Of a DNA stretch of 64,000 bases, positions 25,586-34,402 are shown piece by piece. The notes beneath the pieces were generated by a model, which did no database searches, was not told the origin of the DNA, and saw only the letters and a list, made by a program, of their open reading frames with translations. Source of the DNA: an uncultured Pseudoflavonifractor sp. (GTDB lineage: Bacteria > Bacillota > Clostridia > Oscillospirales > Oscillospiraceae). Both the position numbers and the translations under genes were made by a program. The DNA lies in NCBI GenBank assembly GCA_947577065.1, contig CANPTT010000006.1, positions 1-64,000 on the forward strand, given 5' to 3'. The stretch's first letter is position 1; each line of letters begins with the position of its first letter.

Positions 25586-25614
25586 ATCATACCACATTTT
25601 CCCCCGCTTGACAA
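25586..25614 (-). promoter_or_regulatory. trpS promoter (overlaps the gltX promoter)
   Basis: On the minus strand: TTGTCA, 17-nt spacer, TATGAT. The -35 is the reverse reading of the palindrome CTTGACAAG that also supplies the gltX -35. Confidence 0.65.
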
Positions 25615-25636
25615 GTTCTTCCCCGGTGGATACAAT
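25608..25636 (+). promoter_or_regulatory. gltX promoter
   Basis: TTGACA, 17-nt spacer, TACAAT. It is followed by a GC-rich leader of about 115 nt with short inverted repeats but no T-box motif that I can recognise. Confidence 0.75.
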
Positions 25637-25759
25637 AGAACTGCTTCACAAGCGCGGAGCGGGATCCGGCAGTTCCTTACGCCGCTCCTTCATTGCAAGC
25701 CGCGAAGGTCCTGCATCGCGGTAAAATAGGGTCAGGCCCATATTTTGGAGGAATCTATC

Positions 25760-27241
25760 ATGGATATGACATGGTTTAATGAGATGGAAGCTCGGATCCC
25801 CACCGGGAAGGTCCGCACCCGGTTCGCCCCCTCCCCCACGGGGTATATGCACGTGGGAAACCTGCGCACCGCCCTCTACACCTGGCTCATCGCCCGGCAT
25901 CAGGGGGGGACTTTCATCCTGCGCATTGAGGACACCGACCAGGGCCGGCTGGTGGAGGGGGCCACCGACGTGATCTACAACACCCTCCAAGAGTGCGGTC
26001 TTACCTGGGATGAGGGCCCTGATGTGGGCGGCCCCGTGGGACCCTATATCCAGACGGAGCGGCGGGACCTATACGGCAAGTACGCCCAGCTTTTGGTGGA
26101 GAAGGGTCACGCTTACTACTGCTTCTGTGATAAGGCAGAATCTGCCGAAGACTCCGGGAATTTTACCAGAGAGGCCGACCCCTGCCGGGACCTCCCCCTG
26201 GCGGAGGCCAAAGCCCGGGTGGCGGCGGGAGAGCCCTATGTCATCCGCCAGCGGATCCCCCTGGATGGACAGACCACCTTTCACGACGCCATCTTCGGCG
26301 CCATCACCGTGGACAACGACACCCTGGACGACCAGGTGCTGCTAAAGCGGGACGGGCTGCCCACCTACAACTTTGCCAACGTCATTGACGACCACCTCAT
26401 GGGTATCACCCACGTGGTCCGGGGCAGCGAATACCTGTCCTCTGCCCCCAAGTATAACCTGCTGTACCAGGGCTTCGGCTGGGCGGTGCCTGAGTATATC
26501 CACTGCTCCCCCGTCATGCGGGACGCCCACAGCAAGATGTCCAAGCGCCACGGAGACCCCTCCTATGAGGACCTGAAGGAGCAAGGTTACCTCACCGGAG
26601 CCATCCTCAACTATGTGGCTCTGCTGGGCTGGGCTCCCAAGGGGGAAAACGCGGAGCGGGAATTCTTTACCCTTCCCGAGCTGGCGGAGATCTTTGAACT
26701 CTCCGGGGTATCCAAATCCCCCGCCATCTTTGACAAGGAAAAGCTCAACTACTTTAACGCCCACTATCTCCGAGAAATGGACCCCGACGCCTTCTTTGCC
26801 GTGGCCGAGCCCTATCTCAAGCAGGCGGTAAAAAACCCTGCGATCGACCTGCGGCTCATCGCTCCCCTTGTCCAAGGCCGGTGCGACACGCTGTGCGACA
26901 TCGCCCCCCAGGTGGACTTTTTTGACGCTCTCCCCCAGTATTCCAACGAGCTGTACTGCCACAAAAAGATGAAGACCGACGAGAAAAACTCCCTGGAGGC
27001 CCTAAAGGCCACCCTTCCTGTGCTGGAGTCTCTCCCGAGTTGGACCTATGAGGCCATCCACGACGCCCTGGTGGGACTGGCCGAGAAGCTGGAGCTGAAA
27101 AACGGCCGTATCATGTGGCCGGTCCGCACCGCTCTCTCGGGAAAGCCTGTCACCCCCGGCGGAGCGGTGGAGCTGTGCCACATATTGGGCAAGGCTGAGA
27201 CGCTGAAGCGGATGGAGCAGGGCATGGCCCAGCTGAGTTGA
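25760..27241 (+). CDS. gltX: Glutamate-tRNA ligase
   Basis: Class I synthetase charging tRNA-Glu, and often tRNA-Gln in Firmicutes, where GatCAB then amidates it; 493 residues. The N-terminus RFAPSPTGYMHVGNLRTALY carries the HIGH-type motif. The KMSKRHG loop appears near residue 260 and the anticodon-binding helical domain covers about 330-493. The ATG is preceded by TTGGAGG; the track start at 25745 is a TTG inside the SD and is not used. A PfkB kinase gene follows after 22 nt in the same direction and probably shares the transcript. Neither glnS nor gatCAB is in the window. Confidence 0.96.
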   Translation: MDMTWFNEMEARIPTGKVRTRFAPSPTGYMHVGNLRTALYTWLIARHQGGTFILRIEDTDQGRLVEGATDVIYNTLQECGLTWDEGPDVGGPVGPYIQTERRDLYGKYAQLLVEKGHAYYCFCDKAESAEDSGNFTREADPCRDLPLAEAKARVAAGEPYVIRQRIPLDGQTTFHDAIFGAITVDNDTLDDQVLLKRDGLPTYNFANVIDDHLMGITHVVRGSEYLSSAPKYNLLYQGFGWAVPEYIHCSPVMRDAHSKMSKRHGDPSYEDLKEQGYLTGAILNYVALLGWAPKGENAEREFFTLPELAEIFELSGVSKSPAIFDKEKLNYFNAHYLREMDPDAFFAVAEPYLKQAVKNPAIDLRLIAPLVQGRCDTLCDIAPQVDFFDALPQYSNELYCHKKMKTDEKNSLEALKATLPVLESLPSWTYEAIHDALVGLAEKLELKNGRIMWPVRTALSGKPVTPGGAVELCHILGKAETLKRMEQGMAQLS

Positions 27242-27263
27242 ACTCATAAGGGGAGGTCGGAAC

Positions 27264-28169
27264 ATGATCTATACCGTCACCTTTAACCCCGCCTTGGATT
27301 ATGTGATGCGTATGCCCTCTTTTCTTCCCGGAGAGACCAACCGGGCGGAGAGCGAGGAGCTCCAGGTGGGAGGCAAGGGGGTCAACGTGTCCTATGTCCT
27401 GAGTCAATTGGGACAGGAGAGCGTGGCCCTGGGCTTTCTGGCCGGGGACACGGGGGAGCTGCTGCGCCGCCGGGTGGAGGCCATGGGGGTCCGGGCCGAT
27501 TTCGTCACCCTTCCCACCGGAGAGACCCGGATCAATGTAAAGGTCAAGGGACAGGTAGAGACCGAGCTCAACGGCCGGGGACCGGACATTCCACCCCAGT
27601 CCATGGAGGAGCTTCTCTCCAGGCTGCACGCCCTGCATGCGGGAGATACCCTTGTCCTGTCCGGCTCCATCCCCGTCTCCCTCTCTCCCCACACCTATGA
27701 GGATATCTTAAGACGCATGTCGGGAAGAGGTGTCCGGTGCGTGGTGGACGCCACCGGGGAGCTGCTCTCCCTCTCCCTTCCCTGCCGTCCATTTTTGGTA
27801 AAGCCCAATCACCAAGAGTTGGGGGAGCTGCTGGGACAGATCCTGGCCCCCGACGATCTGCCCGCCCTCGCCGCCGCGGCCCAGAAGCTGCGGGAGCGAG
27901 GGGCGGAGAACGTGCTGGTCTCCCTGGGGGCCCACGGGGCCCTGCTGGCAGCGGCGGACGGGGAGATCTATGTTCAGAAGGCCCCGGCGGGAACGCTGAA
28001 AAACTCCGTGGGAGCCGGAGATTCCACCGTGGCCGGATTTTTGACCGCCTACAGCCAAGGCTGCCGGGAGTCCCTACGACTGGCAGTGGCCGCCGGAAGC
28101 GCCACGGCCTTCTCCCTTGGTCTGGCCCAGGGGGAAGAGATCCTGGCGTTATACCAAAAGATGGAGTAA
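27264..28169 (+). CDS. fruK: 1-phosphofructokinase-type PfkB sugar kinase
   Basis: Cytoplasmic ribokinase-family kinase, 301 residues, of the hexose-phosphate group (1-phosphofructokinase / tagatose-6-phosphate kinase). PfkB signature 1 is GGKGVNVSYVLSQLG near residue 36 and signature 2 is NSVGAGDSTVAGF near 250, with the catalytic Asp in GAGDS. TFNPALDYVM is typical of FruK. The ATG follows GGGGAGG, 22 nt after gltX. Usually fruK lies with a fructose PTS gene and a DeoR regulator; neither is here, so the exact phosphosugar is uncertain. A strong bidirectional terminator follows. Confidence 0.85.
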   Translation: MIYTVTFNPALDYVMRMPSFLPGETNRAESEELQVGGKGVNVSYVLSQLGQESVALGFLAGDTGELLRRRVEAMGVRADFVTLPTGETRINVKVKGQVETELNGRGPDIPPQSMEELLSRLHALHAGDTLVLSGSIPVSLSPHTYEDILRRMSGRGVRCVVDATGELLSLSLPCRPFLVKPNHQELGELLGQILAPDDLPALAAAAQKLRERGAENVLVSLGAHGALLAAADGEIYVQKAPAGTLKNSVGAGDSTVAGFLTAYSQGCRESLRLAVAAGSATAFSLGLAQGEEILALYQKME

Positions 28170-28175
28170 AAACGA

Positions 28176-28212
28176 AAAAGCGTCATCCGGAATCTCCGGA
28201 TGACGCTTTTTT
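28176..28212. terminator. Bidirectional terminator between fruK and ABC permease
   Basis: AGCGTCATCCGG and CCGGATGACGCT form a perfect 12-bp stem with a 5-nt loop, followed by TTTTTT and preceded by AAAA. Confidence 0.9.
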
Positions 28213-29049
28213 CTATTTCAGATCCTTTTTGCGGAAGACCGCCATTCCCCCCAGGGCGGCGGCCAGGGTCAGCGCCGCAGAGGAAAGTATGTTCCACACA
28301 GGGTGGTCTACCGCCATGTCCGCCAAAAGGACCGCCTGCCCGGTGGGGAGAACGTTCAGAAGTCCCTGAAAAACCTGCCGCAGAGCTCCGCTCACATAGC
28401 GGGGGTTGGGGGTGGGCTCTCCCCACTCCATGCCCGCGGCGGTAATGATAAGCCCGTTCTCCATCTCCGGCTCCAAAAGCCGGGAGTAGAGCCAGGTGGA
28501 GACCAGCACCAGACCCAGCGCCAACAGGATGGAGACCACCGCGGCAGTGGACTTTTTCTCGGCCAGCATTCCCACTACTGACACGACAGAGGTCAACGCC
28601 AAGGCAGAGAACAGGGCCACCAGGATATAAAGGGCGGTCTGTCCGCCCCCCATCTGCCAAAGCTCCCGGTGGAAAAGGGCCGGGACCCCGCCCCCCAAAA
28701 ACCAGGCCGCCGCAAAGCAGAGCGTTCCCGTCATAGCCGTCCCCAGCCCCGCCAGGTAGATCTGAACCCGGCTATGGCCCACTATCAGCCGGTTTCGAAG
28801 GGCTCCTTCGCTTTGGTCAGTGCCCAGATACAAGCCTGTGAACACCGCAACGCATACCATCGCCGCCTGTACCAAGGGGAAAAAGGAGCCCGCCAGAGCC
28901 ACCGCGTAGCCTTCCGCCGCCATAGCCCGGCATTGCCGGACGCCTATGGACATCTGGCCCACGGCAATGATCAGCATGGCCCCCAGGCAGAGCCAAAACA
29001 CCCTGTCCCGTTTCAGCCGAAACAGTCCCGCCCGCATCAGCTCACTCAT
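28213..29049 (-). CDS. ABC-2-type transporter permease
   Basis: A 278-residue membrane protein with about six hydrophobic segments (VFWLCLGAMLIIAVG, FFPLVQAAMVCVAVFTGLYLG, TGTLCFAAAWFLGGG and others). The loop TDQSEGALRNRLIVGHSR after the second segment is typical of the ABC-2 family of exporters and lantibiotic or antibiotic immunity permeases. Its start overlaps the end of the ATPase gene by 8 nt, so the pair makes one exporter. No peptide or resistance gene is nearby to indicate cargo. Confidence 0.85.
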   Translation of the reverse strand: MSELMRAGLFRLKRDRVFWLCLGAMLIIAVGQMSIGVRQCRAMAAEGYAVALAGSFFPLVQAAMVCVAVFTGLYLGTDQSEGALRNRLIVGHSRVQIYLAGLGTAMTGTLCFAAAWFLGGGVPALFHRELWQMGGGQTALYILVALFSALALTSVVSVVGMLAEKKSTAAVVSILLALGLVLVSTWLYSRLLEPEMENGLIITAAGMEWGEPTPNPRYVSGALRQVFQGLLNVLPTGQAVLLADMAVDHPVWNILSSAALTLAAALGGMAVFRKKDLK

Positions 29050-29761
29050 CCCAGTCCCCTCCCATTAGCTTCATATAGTGCTTTTCCAGATCCTCCCCCA
29101 TATCCGCCGCCTCCTTCTCCTCCACCATACGGCCCTTGTCGATGAAACCGTAGTGGGTCGCCAGCTTGGAGAGCTCGTCCAGGATATGGCTGGAGATGAG
29201 GATGGTGACCCCTCTGTCCCGGTTCAGCTTCTGGAGCAGCCGCCGCATCTCAATGATCCCCTGAGGATCCAGGCCGTTCACCGGCTCATCCAGGATCAGC
29301 AGCTCCGGCTCCCCGGCCAGGGCCACGGCAATACCCAGGCGCTGGCGCATCCCCAGAGAGAAGTTTTTGACCTTCTTCTTCCCTGTGTTCCCCAGCCCCA
29401 CCAGCTCCAAAAGGCCGGGGATCGTCTCATGGTCCCGGCGGCCCAGGAGCCTATACTGGATCCGCAGGTTTTCCTCCGCCGTCAGCTCCTGATAGACGGC
29501 AGGGGCCTCTACCACCGCTCCCATCCTCCGGCGGGCTTGGAGGATCTCCCTGTCCCCACTGTCCACGCCAAAGATGATATACTCCCCGGCAGAGGGCTCC
29601 TGAAGGGCGCAGAGGATCCGGATCAGGGTGGTCTTCCCCGCCCCGTTCTTCCCCACCAACCCATAGATGGAGCCCCTGGGAACGTGGATGGAAAGGGCGT
29701 CCAGAGCCCGGAAGCCCTTATAATCCTTACTCAGATTTTTGGCTGTCAGCACATATTCCAT
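29042..29761 (-). CDS. ABC transporter ATP-binding protein (BcrA/LanF type)
   Basis: A 239-residue ATPase subunit. Walker A is GKNGAGKTT, the signature is NFSLGMRQRLGIA (a FSLGM variant usual in BcrA/NatA-like exporters), and Walker B is LLILDEPVNGLDPQG; the H-loop is ISSHILDEL. The first 80 residues include LSKDYKGFRALDALS with the aromatic A-loop. It is translated first, and its end overlaps the permease start. A short AT-rich region upstream should hold the promoter, but I could not settle on hexamers. Confidence 0.9.
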   Translation of the reverse strand: MEYVLTAKNLSKDYKGFRALDALSIHVPRGSIYGLVGKNGAGKTTLIRILCALQEPSAGEYIIFGVDSGDREILQARRRMGAVVEAPAVYQELTAEENLRIQYRLLGRRDHETIPGLLELVGLGNTGKKKVKNFSLGMRQRLGIAVALAGEPELLILDEPVNGLDPQGIIEMRRLLQKLNRDRGVTILISSHILDELSKLATHYGFIDKGRMVEEKEAADMGEDLEKHYMKLMGGDWDE

Positions 29762-29850
29762 AAAATGCCCTCCCTTTCTTGGGAGAGTCTACCAAACAAT
29801 TTATGAGACCGTTTTATAAATCTCTTACGTTTTTTTGAAGGTTTTTTAAA

Positions 29851-29889
29851 AAAAGGAAAGGCCCCGCCGAGGAGGGCCTTTCCTTTTTT
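29851..29889. terminator. Terminator after the degV gene
   Basis: AAAAAGGAAAGGCC and GGCCTTTCCTTTTTT form a stem around a GC-rich loop. A and T tracts on both sides make it usable from either direction, but it lies just behind the leftward degV stop codon. Confidence 0.85.
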
Positions 29890-29891
29890 CT

Positions 29892-30755
29892 TTATGAATG
29901 AGCAAAGCCCACTACACCGAAAGCACTGGGCCCGGCATGGGTGGTGATGACCCCGCCGCTCTTGATCCAGGTGACGGTGCGGAAGCCCAGGGCTTTGGCC
30001 GTCTCCTCCACCACCGCCCTCACCTCATCGGGGAAGCCGGGGGTCCAGATAAGCCACAGCTCCTCCTGGTCCAGTCCCTGTCCCTCCGCATAGTCCCGGA
30101 CCAGTTGGGGTGCCAGCTTCAGAAGTTTCCCCCGCAATTTTTTCGTTGCCACCAATTCGCCGTTCACAAATTCGATAAGGGGATGGATCCCCAGCACCCG
30201 CCCCGCCAGGGCCACGGCGTTACTCACCCGCCCCCCGGCCCGGAGATATTCCAGGTCGTCGGGGATAAAGCACATCCGCACCCGATCAATAAGGTCCCCC
30301 GCCGCCTTCGCGGCCTCCTCCATGCCCCAATCCGGGTTCTCCTCCAGCAGCCGGGCCAGGGAAAGCACCACCGCCCCCTGCCCCGCGCAGGCCACCCCGG
30401 TGTCCAGGCTCCTCACATACTCCCGGCCCTCGGCGGCGATGAGGGCGCTCTGGTAGGAACAGGTGGTGGCCGCCGAGTAGGCCAGATGTAAGATCTCCGC
30501 CTGAGGCCACCTCTCGCGAGCGGCGTCAAATGCTTTCGCAAAATCTTCCGGCACGCTGCCGCTGGTCTTGGGCAATATCCCCGTGCGGTCATAAAAGGCG
30601 CAGATCTCCTCCGATGGGAAGCTGCCGTCATCTCTGGTCTCCGCCCCAAAGGCAATGTGCATGGGCACGATCTGAAGGTCATATTTTTCCGCTAAACGGG
30701 GTGGGATATCCGCCCCCGACTCCGCCATCAGCAGCAGCCTTCTGCTTTGATCCAT
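29892..30755 (-). CDS. DegV family fatty-acid-binding protein
   Basis: A 287-residue two-domain DegV protein. Relatives such as FakB bind a fatty acid and present it to the kinase FakA for phosphorylation and membrane lipid synthesis. The N-terminal EDD-fold domain contains ESGADIPPRLAEKYDLQIVP and KTSGSVPEDFAKAF, with the conserved TS that touches the carboxylate. The C-terminal domain contains DDLEYLRAGGRVSNAVALAG, then VNGELVATKKLRG, and ends THAGPSAFGVVGF. No fakA gene is nearby. Promoter and terminator flank it as a single-gene unit. Confidence 0.92.
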   Translation of the reverse strand: MDQSRRLLLMAESGADIPPRLAEKYDLQIVPMHIAFGAETRDDGSFPSEEICAFYDRTGILPKTSGSVPEDFAKAFDAARERWPQAEILHLAYSAATTCSYQSALIAAEGREYVRSLDTGVACAGQGAVVLSLARLLEENPDWGMEEAAKAAGDLIDRVRMCFIPDDLEYLRAGGRVSNAVALAGRVLGIHPLIEFVNGELVATKKLRGKLLKLAPQLVRDYAEGQGLDQEELWLIWTPGFPDEVRAVVEETAKALGFRTVTWIKSGGVITTHAGPSAFGVVGFAHS

Positions 30756-30806
30756 AGTTTCCCTGCCCCTTCCGAATATGATTTTCCTGTGTGTTATGAC
30801 AAGGGC

Positions 30807-30835
30807 ATCATACCATAAAGAGAAGGGATTTTCAA
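30807..30835 (-). promoter_or_regulatory. Promoter of the degV gene
   Basis: On the minus strand: TTGAAA, 17-nt spacer, TATGAT, about 50 nt before the start codon. Confidence 0.7.
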
Positions 30836-30851
30836 ACCTTTTGTTATCCGA

Positions 30852-30893
30852 TAAAAAGCAAGGCCCGGCATAGCTGCCGGGCCTTGCTCACTT
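30852..30893 (-). terminator. Terminator of the papain-like hydrolase gene
   Basis: GCAAGGCCCGGCA and TGCCGGGCCTTGC form a 13-bp stem; read leftward it is followed by TTTTTATC. Confidence 0.85.
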
Positions 30894-30900
30894 GCTCTTG

Positions 30901-31455
30901 TTACGCCGCACTTCCCACCAGGCCGCCTACCTCGCCCCGGTGAACGGGACGCAGGCCCTGAAGCTGGCAAAAGTCCATGGGCCGGGTCATCGCGGGGACC
31001 TTATCCAGCTCCACCGCACCGCTCTCGCTGAGGACCTCCGCCACAAATTCAGAACAGAATTTATGGTGGCGCCGCTCGATCCGCAGATGAAACAGGCAGG
31101 CCAACGTACCCAGCAGGTTGTAATGATACCTCTCCCGGTGCTCATACATCACCCAGAGGCGGCGGCAGATGAACTGATATGTATCCTCGCTGACCTCCAG
31201 TTCGTAAAGGCAGCAGGGAATGTTGGGATGGAGGGAGAAAAAGCCCCGGTCCATGCGTTCTTGGATCAATCCCGCCGGCAGGGCCATGCGGGGATTCTTT
31301 CGGGCAAAGCTGTAGAAGGGTCCCTTCGGCCCCTCTAGGCCAATGGAGGCATGGGTGAACTCCCCCTTGGTAAAGCGGTGGATCAGTCGGGAGAAGTAGG
31401 TCTCCGACCGAGTCAATAGCAGATATACGGTTCTAATCTCCTGGGTCCTTGTCAT
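30901..31455 (-). CDS. Permuted NlpC/P60-like (YiiX/YaeF type) cysteine hydrolase
   Basis: A 184-residue protein with no signal peptide. It has the order typical of circularly permuted papain-fold enzymes: an early His (EFTHASIGLEG, about residue 35) and a later Cys (HHKFCSEFVAEVL, about 133). The middle is helical and aromatic (YEHRERYHYNLLG). Family members are thought to be amidases or acyl-thioesterases acting on lipids or peptides; the substrate here is unknown. The ATG follows GGGGGAGGG. It is a single-gene unit, divergent from the large SLH protein gene. Confidence 0.75.
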   Translation of the reverse strand: MTRTQEIRTVYLLLTRSETYFSRLIHRFTKGEFTHASIGLEGPKGPFYSFARKNPRMALPAGLIQERMDRGFFSLHPNIPCCLYELEVSEDTYQFICRRLWVMYEHRERYHYNLLGTLACLFHLRIERRHHKFCSEFVAEVLSESGAVELDKVPAMTRPMDFCQLQGLRPVHRGEVGGLVGSAA

Positions 31456-31599
31456 GGGAAGCCCTCCCCCTGTTACTGGGAACAGTATAGCATAAAATAT
31501 GGGGAATGTCCTGAAGAAAGTATTAAAATTTCAAAAAGAAATGATTTTTCCCTGCGGCGGGACTTGATGAAAGCGGAAAATTCCGGGATTCTTTTTCGC

Positions 31600-31631
31600 T
31601 TGACAGGGGGAAAGGAACTTTATACTATAAT
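31600..31631 (+). promoter_or_regulatory. Promoter of the SLH protein gene
   Basis: TTGACA at 31600-31605 is followed by TATACTATAAT; the overlapping hexamers TATACT, TACTAT and TATAAT give spacers of 15, 17 or 20 nt, so the exact -10 is uncertain. Confidence 0.65.
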
Positions 31632-31658
31632 GGTAGTAAAATAGAGGAGGACAGCCCC

Positions 31659-34265
31659 ATGAGAAAAAAGATCCTGGCTCCGCTTCTGTCCCTCGCCCTA
31701 TGCCTGTCTCTGCTCCCCACCGCCCAGGCCGCCGGAAAGACCTATGATCAGGCGGTGAAGGAGCTTCAGTCCGATGCGTATTACAAGACCGAGCAGTCCT
31801 TCGACAGCGACTATGGCACGGTTTTTATTTACAGCCTGGGGAACACCCCCCACGGTGCCCACGGCTTTCTGTGCTTCATCACCAAGGCCCCCTGCGCCAA
31901 GGGAGAGGGGGAGGTCATCGGTCTTCCTCACGCCCGCCACAGCCTTTGGTGCAACACCAAGCCACCCCTGACGGCGGAGTTGAGCGAGGATGGAAAAACC
32001 TTCACCTACACCTACCACTATGACGACCCTGTCCTCTCCGGGGTAGATGTGATGCTCCGCCCGGCGGGGGATTTCGTCTATACCCTGGACCTGACAACGG
32101 GGGAGGTCACATCCCAGGAGCCCTCCATCCCCGAGGACTACAACACTTACCCCGCCGCCATGGAGCGGTTGAAGAACGAGGACGGCTGGGTGATCGAGCA
32201 GACCCTGGAGGCCCCCGACTGCACCGTACTGCTGCGGTATTTTCAGGCAAGCGATGGCCGGCGGTCCTATTTCCTGGACTGCGTCTACAAGGTAGCCCAG
32301 CAGTCTTACCGCGAGGGCATGGTGGTCAGTCACAACCTGACCATCACCAAAAACGACGGCACCGGGGAGCCCGGCTTCCCCGTCTACTACACCCACCGTG
32401 CCCCCGACACCCTGGAGCTGAACGAGGATAAGACCCTCCTCACCTACACCTACAGCGAAAGCCTGAACGGCGGAGCAGACAGCGAGACCCTGGAACTGGC
32501 CACCGGGCTTTCCAGCAAATTCAACACCCTGCCCACTATCACCCCCGAAGAGGCCCAGTCACCCACAGCGGATTTCACCGACGTCCCCGCCGGGAGCTGG
32601 CTTGAGCAGGGCGTGACCACCTGCGCCCAAGAGGGCGTGATGGTGGGCTTAGGGGATGGCACCTTCTCCCCCACCTCAGAGCTTACCGCCGCCGAGTGCC
32701 TCACCTTTGCCCTGCGGCTCTATGATCTCCGCCGTGGTGGGGACGGAACTCTGGAGACCGCTCCAGAGGATTGGGGCAAGTTGGAACTGGCCCTCTCCGA
32801 TGGCACCACCTTTACCCGGTATGGATACTACAATCCCTTCTTCTCTGAATCCTGGTTCTCAGGCCCCGACGGGATAGATGTCCGCCATCTTTATGTCCAG
32901 GCCCCCGGTGAAACCTCCGAAGAGAGGGAGGCTTGGGCCGAAGCCCACCAGGGCAAGGGAACCGTCCGGGCTTACGGCAAGGACTACCCCGGTACCCTCA
33001 CCCCTGACAGCAACTACTACGGCCCCCTGCTGCGCTTTGACTTCGATACGCCCAACGACGGTGGGCTGGATATTACCGACCTGATCGACACCACCCGCCC
33101 CGGCCCCGACAAGTGGTTCCGAAACACCATATACACCGCCGAAGCTTGGGGCCTGCGGGACAAGCCCGGCTTTGAAACGCTGACCCGCTGGTGCTACGGC
33201 AACTCCGGAGAGGCCGGCGGCTGGTGTAACCGAGGGCTCTTTGCCCAGACCCTCTCCATCGCCGCCGGGGACTTGGAGAAGCGGTACACCGTGGAGCGTA
33301 TCCCTGACCTGGAGCGGAACGAATCCAGCGAAGCCATCTACGGTCTATATGAGGCGGGTATCCTCAACGGCATGGACAAAACCGGCACCTTCTACGCCGA
33401 CAAAAGTCTGACCCGGGCCGAGGCCGCCGTCATGGTAGCCCGTATTCTGGACGAGAGCCAGCGTCTGACCGAGGCTCCCACTGCCCCCAACGCTTACGAC
33501 CTGGCGGTGGCCGAGCTGCGAACCAGCCTCACATATATCAGCGACAGTGAGCGCACCTTTGAGACCGACGATTGCACCATCTTCGTCTACGACCGGGGCG
33601 GCGCCATGTGGACAGGTCCCGGCAATATCACCATCATCTACAAGCCCGGCTCCCAGCCGGGGGCGGGTACCCGCATTGAGGCGGAACGTCCCTACCCCAT
33701 GCGAACTTACGTCACGGGCGCCGATTCCGTTCAACTCAGTGAGGATAAAAAAAGCCTTATCTACACCTATCACCTGGACAGCTCTGTGGGCGATCCGGTG
33801 CAGGAGGCGGGCGTCTACACCTACACTGTGGACCTACCCACCGGGACCATCACCAGCAGCTATTCCCCCTTCTCCTACGAGAACTTGACCTACCTTCTGG
33901 CCAATAATACTTTGGAACAGAGACTGGAGGTCCCCACCTGCACCGTACTGCTGCGCTGGAAGCCCCTCCACTTGTACGATGACACCAGAGACTACGAGCT
34001 TTGGCTTTCCTACAAGGACCCAAGGGCCGAGGAAACAACTCAAAAACTACTCCTTCCCAGCACGGTCCTTCGGAATTCCGGTTACGGTTACTACAAACCC
34101 ACTGACCGTGCCCCGGATTCCTTGGAGCTGAACGAGGACGGCTCTGTACTGACCTACATATATCACTTTGACGAGGCTCTGGAGGATTGCCATGATGCCG
34201 GGACCTACACCTACACGGTGGATTTGACAACCGGAGAATTAAGCGTCACCCACACGGCAGATTAA
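31659..34265 (+). CDS. Secreted S-layer homology protein with four repeated modules
   Basis: An 868-residue exported protein with a signal peptide ending near AQAAG (residue 25). Two tandem copies of a roughly 130-residue module (starting about 28 and 167) are followed by an SLH region (about 305-600; FTDVPAGSWLEQGVTTCAQE, then YGLYEAGILNGM and SLTRAEAAVMVARIL). Two further copies follow (starting about 610 and 745). Each module begins YDxAVxEL-like, passes CTVLLRY-like, and ends in LSEDGKTFTYTYHYD plus YTLDLTTGEVTS-like strands. The SLH repeats should bind pyruvylated secondary cell-wall polymer, holding the protein on the surface. RBS AGAGGAGG is optimal. I do not recognise the repeated module; its role is unknown. 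Confidence 0.88.
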   Translation: MRKKILAPLLSLALCLSLLPTAQAAGKTYDQAVKELQSDAYYKTEQSFDSDYGTVFIYSLGNTPHGAHGFLCFITKAPCAKGEGEVIGLPHARHSLWCNTKPPLTAELSEDGKTFTYTYHYDDPVLSGVDVMLRPAGDFVYTLDLTTGEVTSQEPSIPEDYNTYPAAMERLKNEDGWVIEQTLEAPDCTVLLRYFQASDGRRSYFLDCVYKVAQQSYREGMVVSHNLTITKNDGTGEPGFPVYYTHRAPDTLELNEDKTLLTYTYSESLNGGADSETLELATGLSSKFNTLPTITPEEAQSPTADFTDVPAGSWLEQGVTTCAQEGVMVGLGDGTFSPTSELTAAECLTFALRLYDLRRGGDGTLETAPEDWGKLELALSDGTTFTRYGYYNPFFSESWFSGPDGIDVRHLYVQAPGETSEEREAWAEAHQGKGTVRAYGKDYPGTLTPDSNYYGPLLRFDFDTPNDGGLDITDLIDTTRPGPDKWFRNTIYTAEAWGLRDKPGFETLTRWCYGNSGEAGGWCNRGLFAQTLSIAAGDLEKRYTVERIPDLERNESSEAIYGLYEAGILNGMDKTGTFYADKSLTRAEAAVMVARILDESQRLTEAPTAPNAYDLAVAELRTSLTYISDSERTFETDDCTIFVYDRGGAMWTGPGNITIIYKPGSQPGAGTRIEAERPYPMRTYVTGADSVQLSEDKKSLIYTYHLDSSVGDPVQEAGVYTYTVDLPTGTITSSYSPFSYENLTYLLANNTLEQRLEVPTCTVLLRWKPLHLYDDTRDYELWLSYKDPRAEETTQKLLLPSTVLRNSGYGYYKPTDRAPDSLELNEDGSVLTYIYHFDEALEDCHDAGTYTYTVDLTTGELSVTHTAD

Positions 34266-34276
34266 AGAAATATATC

Positions 34277-34316
34277 AAAAGCCGCCCGGCTGATATTTTG
34301 CCGGGTGGCTTTTTTG
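34277..34316 (+). terminator. Terminator of the SLH gene
   Basis: AAAGCCGCCCGGC pairs with GCCGGGTGGCTTT (one G-T pair) and is followed by TTTTTTG. Confidence 0.9.
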
Positions 34317-34322
34317 TATATC

Positions 34323-34351
34323 TTGCATTTCTTTTCCCTATCCGTTATAAT
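34323..34351 (+). promoter_or_regulatory. leuS promoter
   Basis: TTGCAT, 17-nt spacer, TATAAT; the leader is about 45 nt, too short for a T-box. Confidence 0.75.
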
Positions 34352-34402
34352 GTGTGAGATATCTTTCCGCTACGCACAAATTCACAAGGAAAGCGTGATA
34401 CC

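Noticed and set aside
25637-25759. T-box riboswitch ahead of gltX
   Set aside because: The GC-rich leader has small inverted repeats, but no GGTGGNACCGCG core and no terminator.
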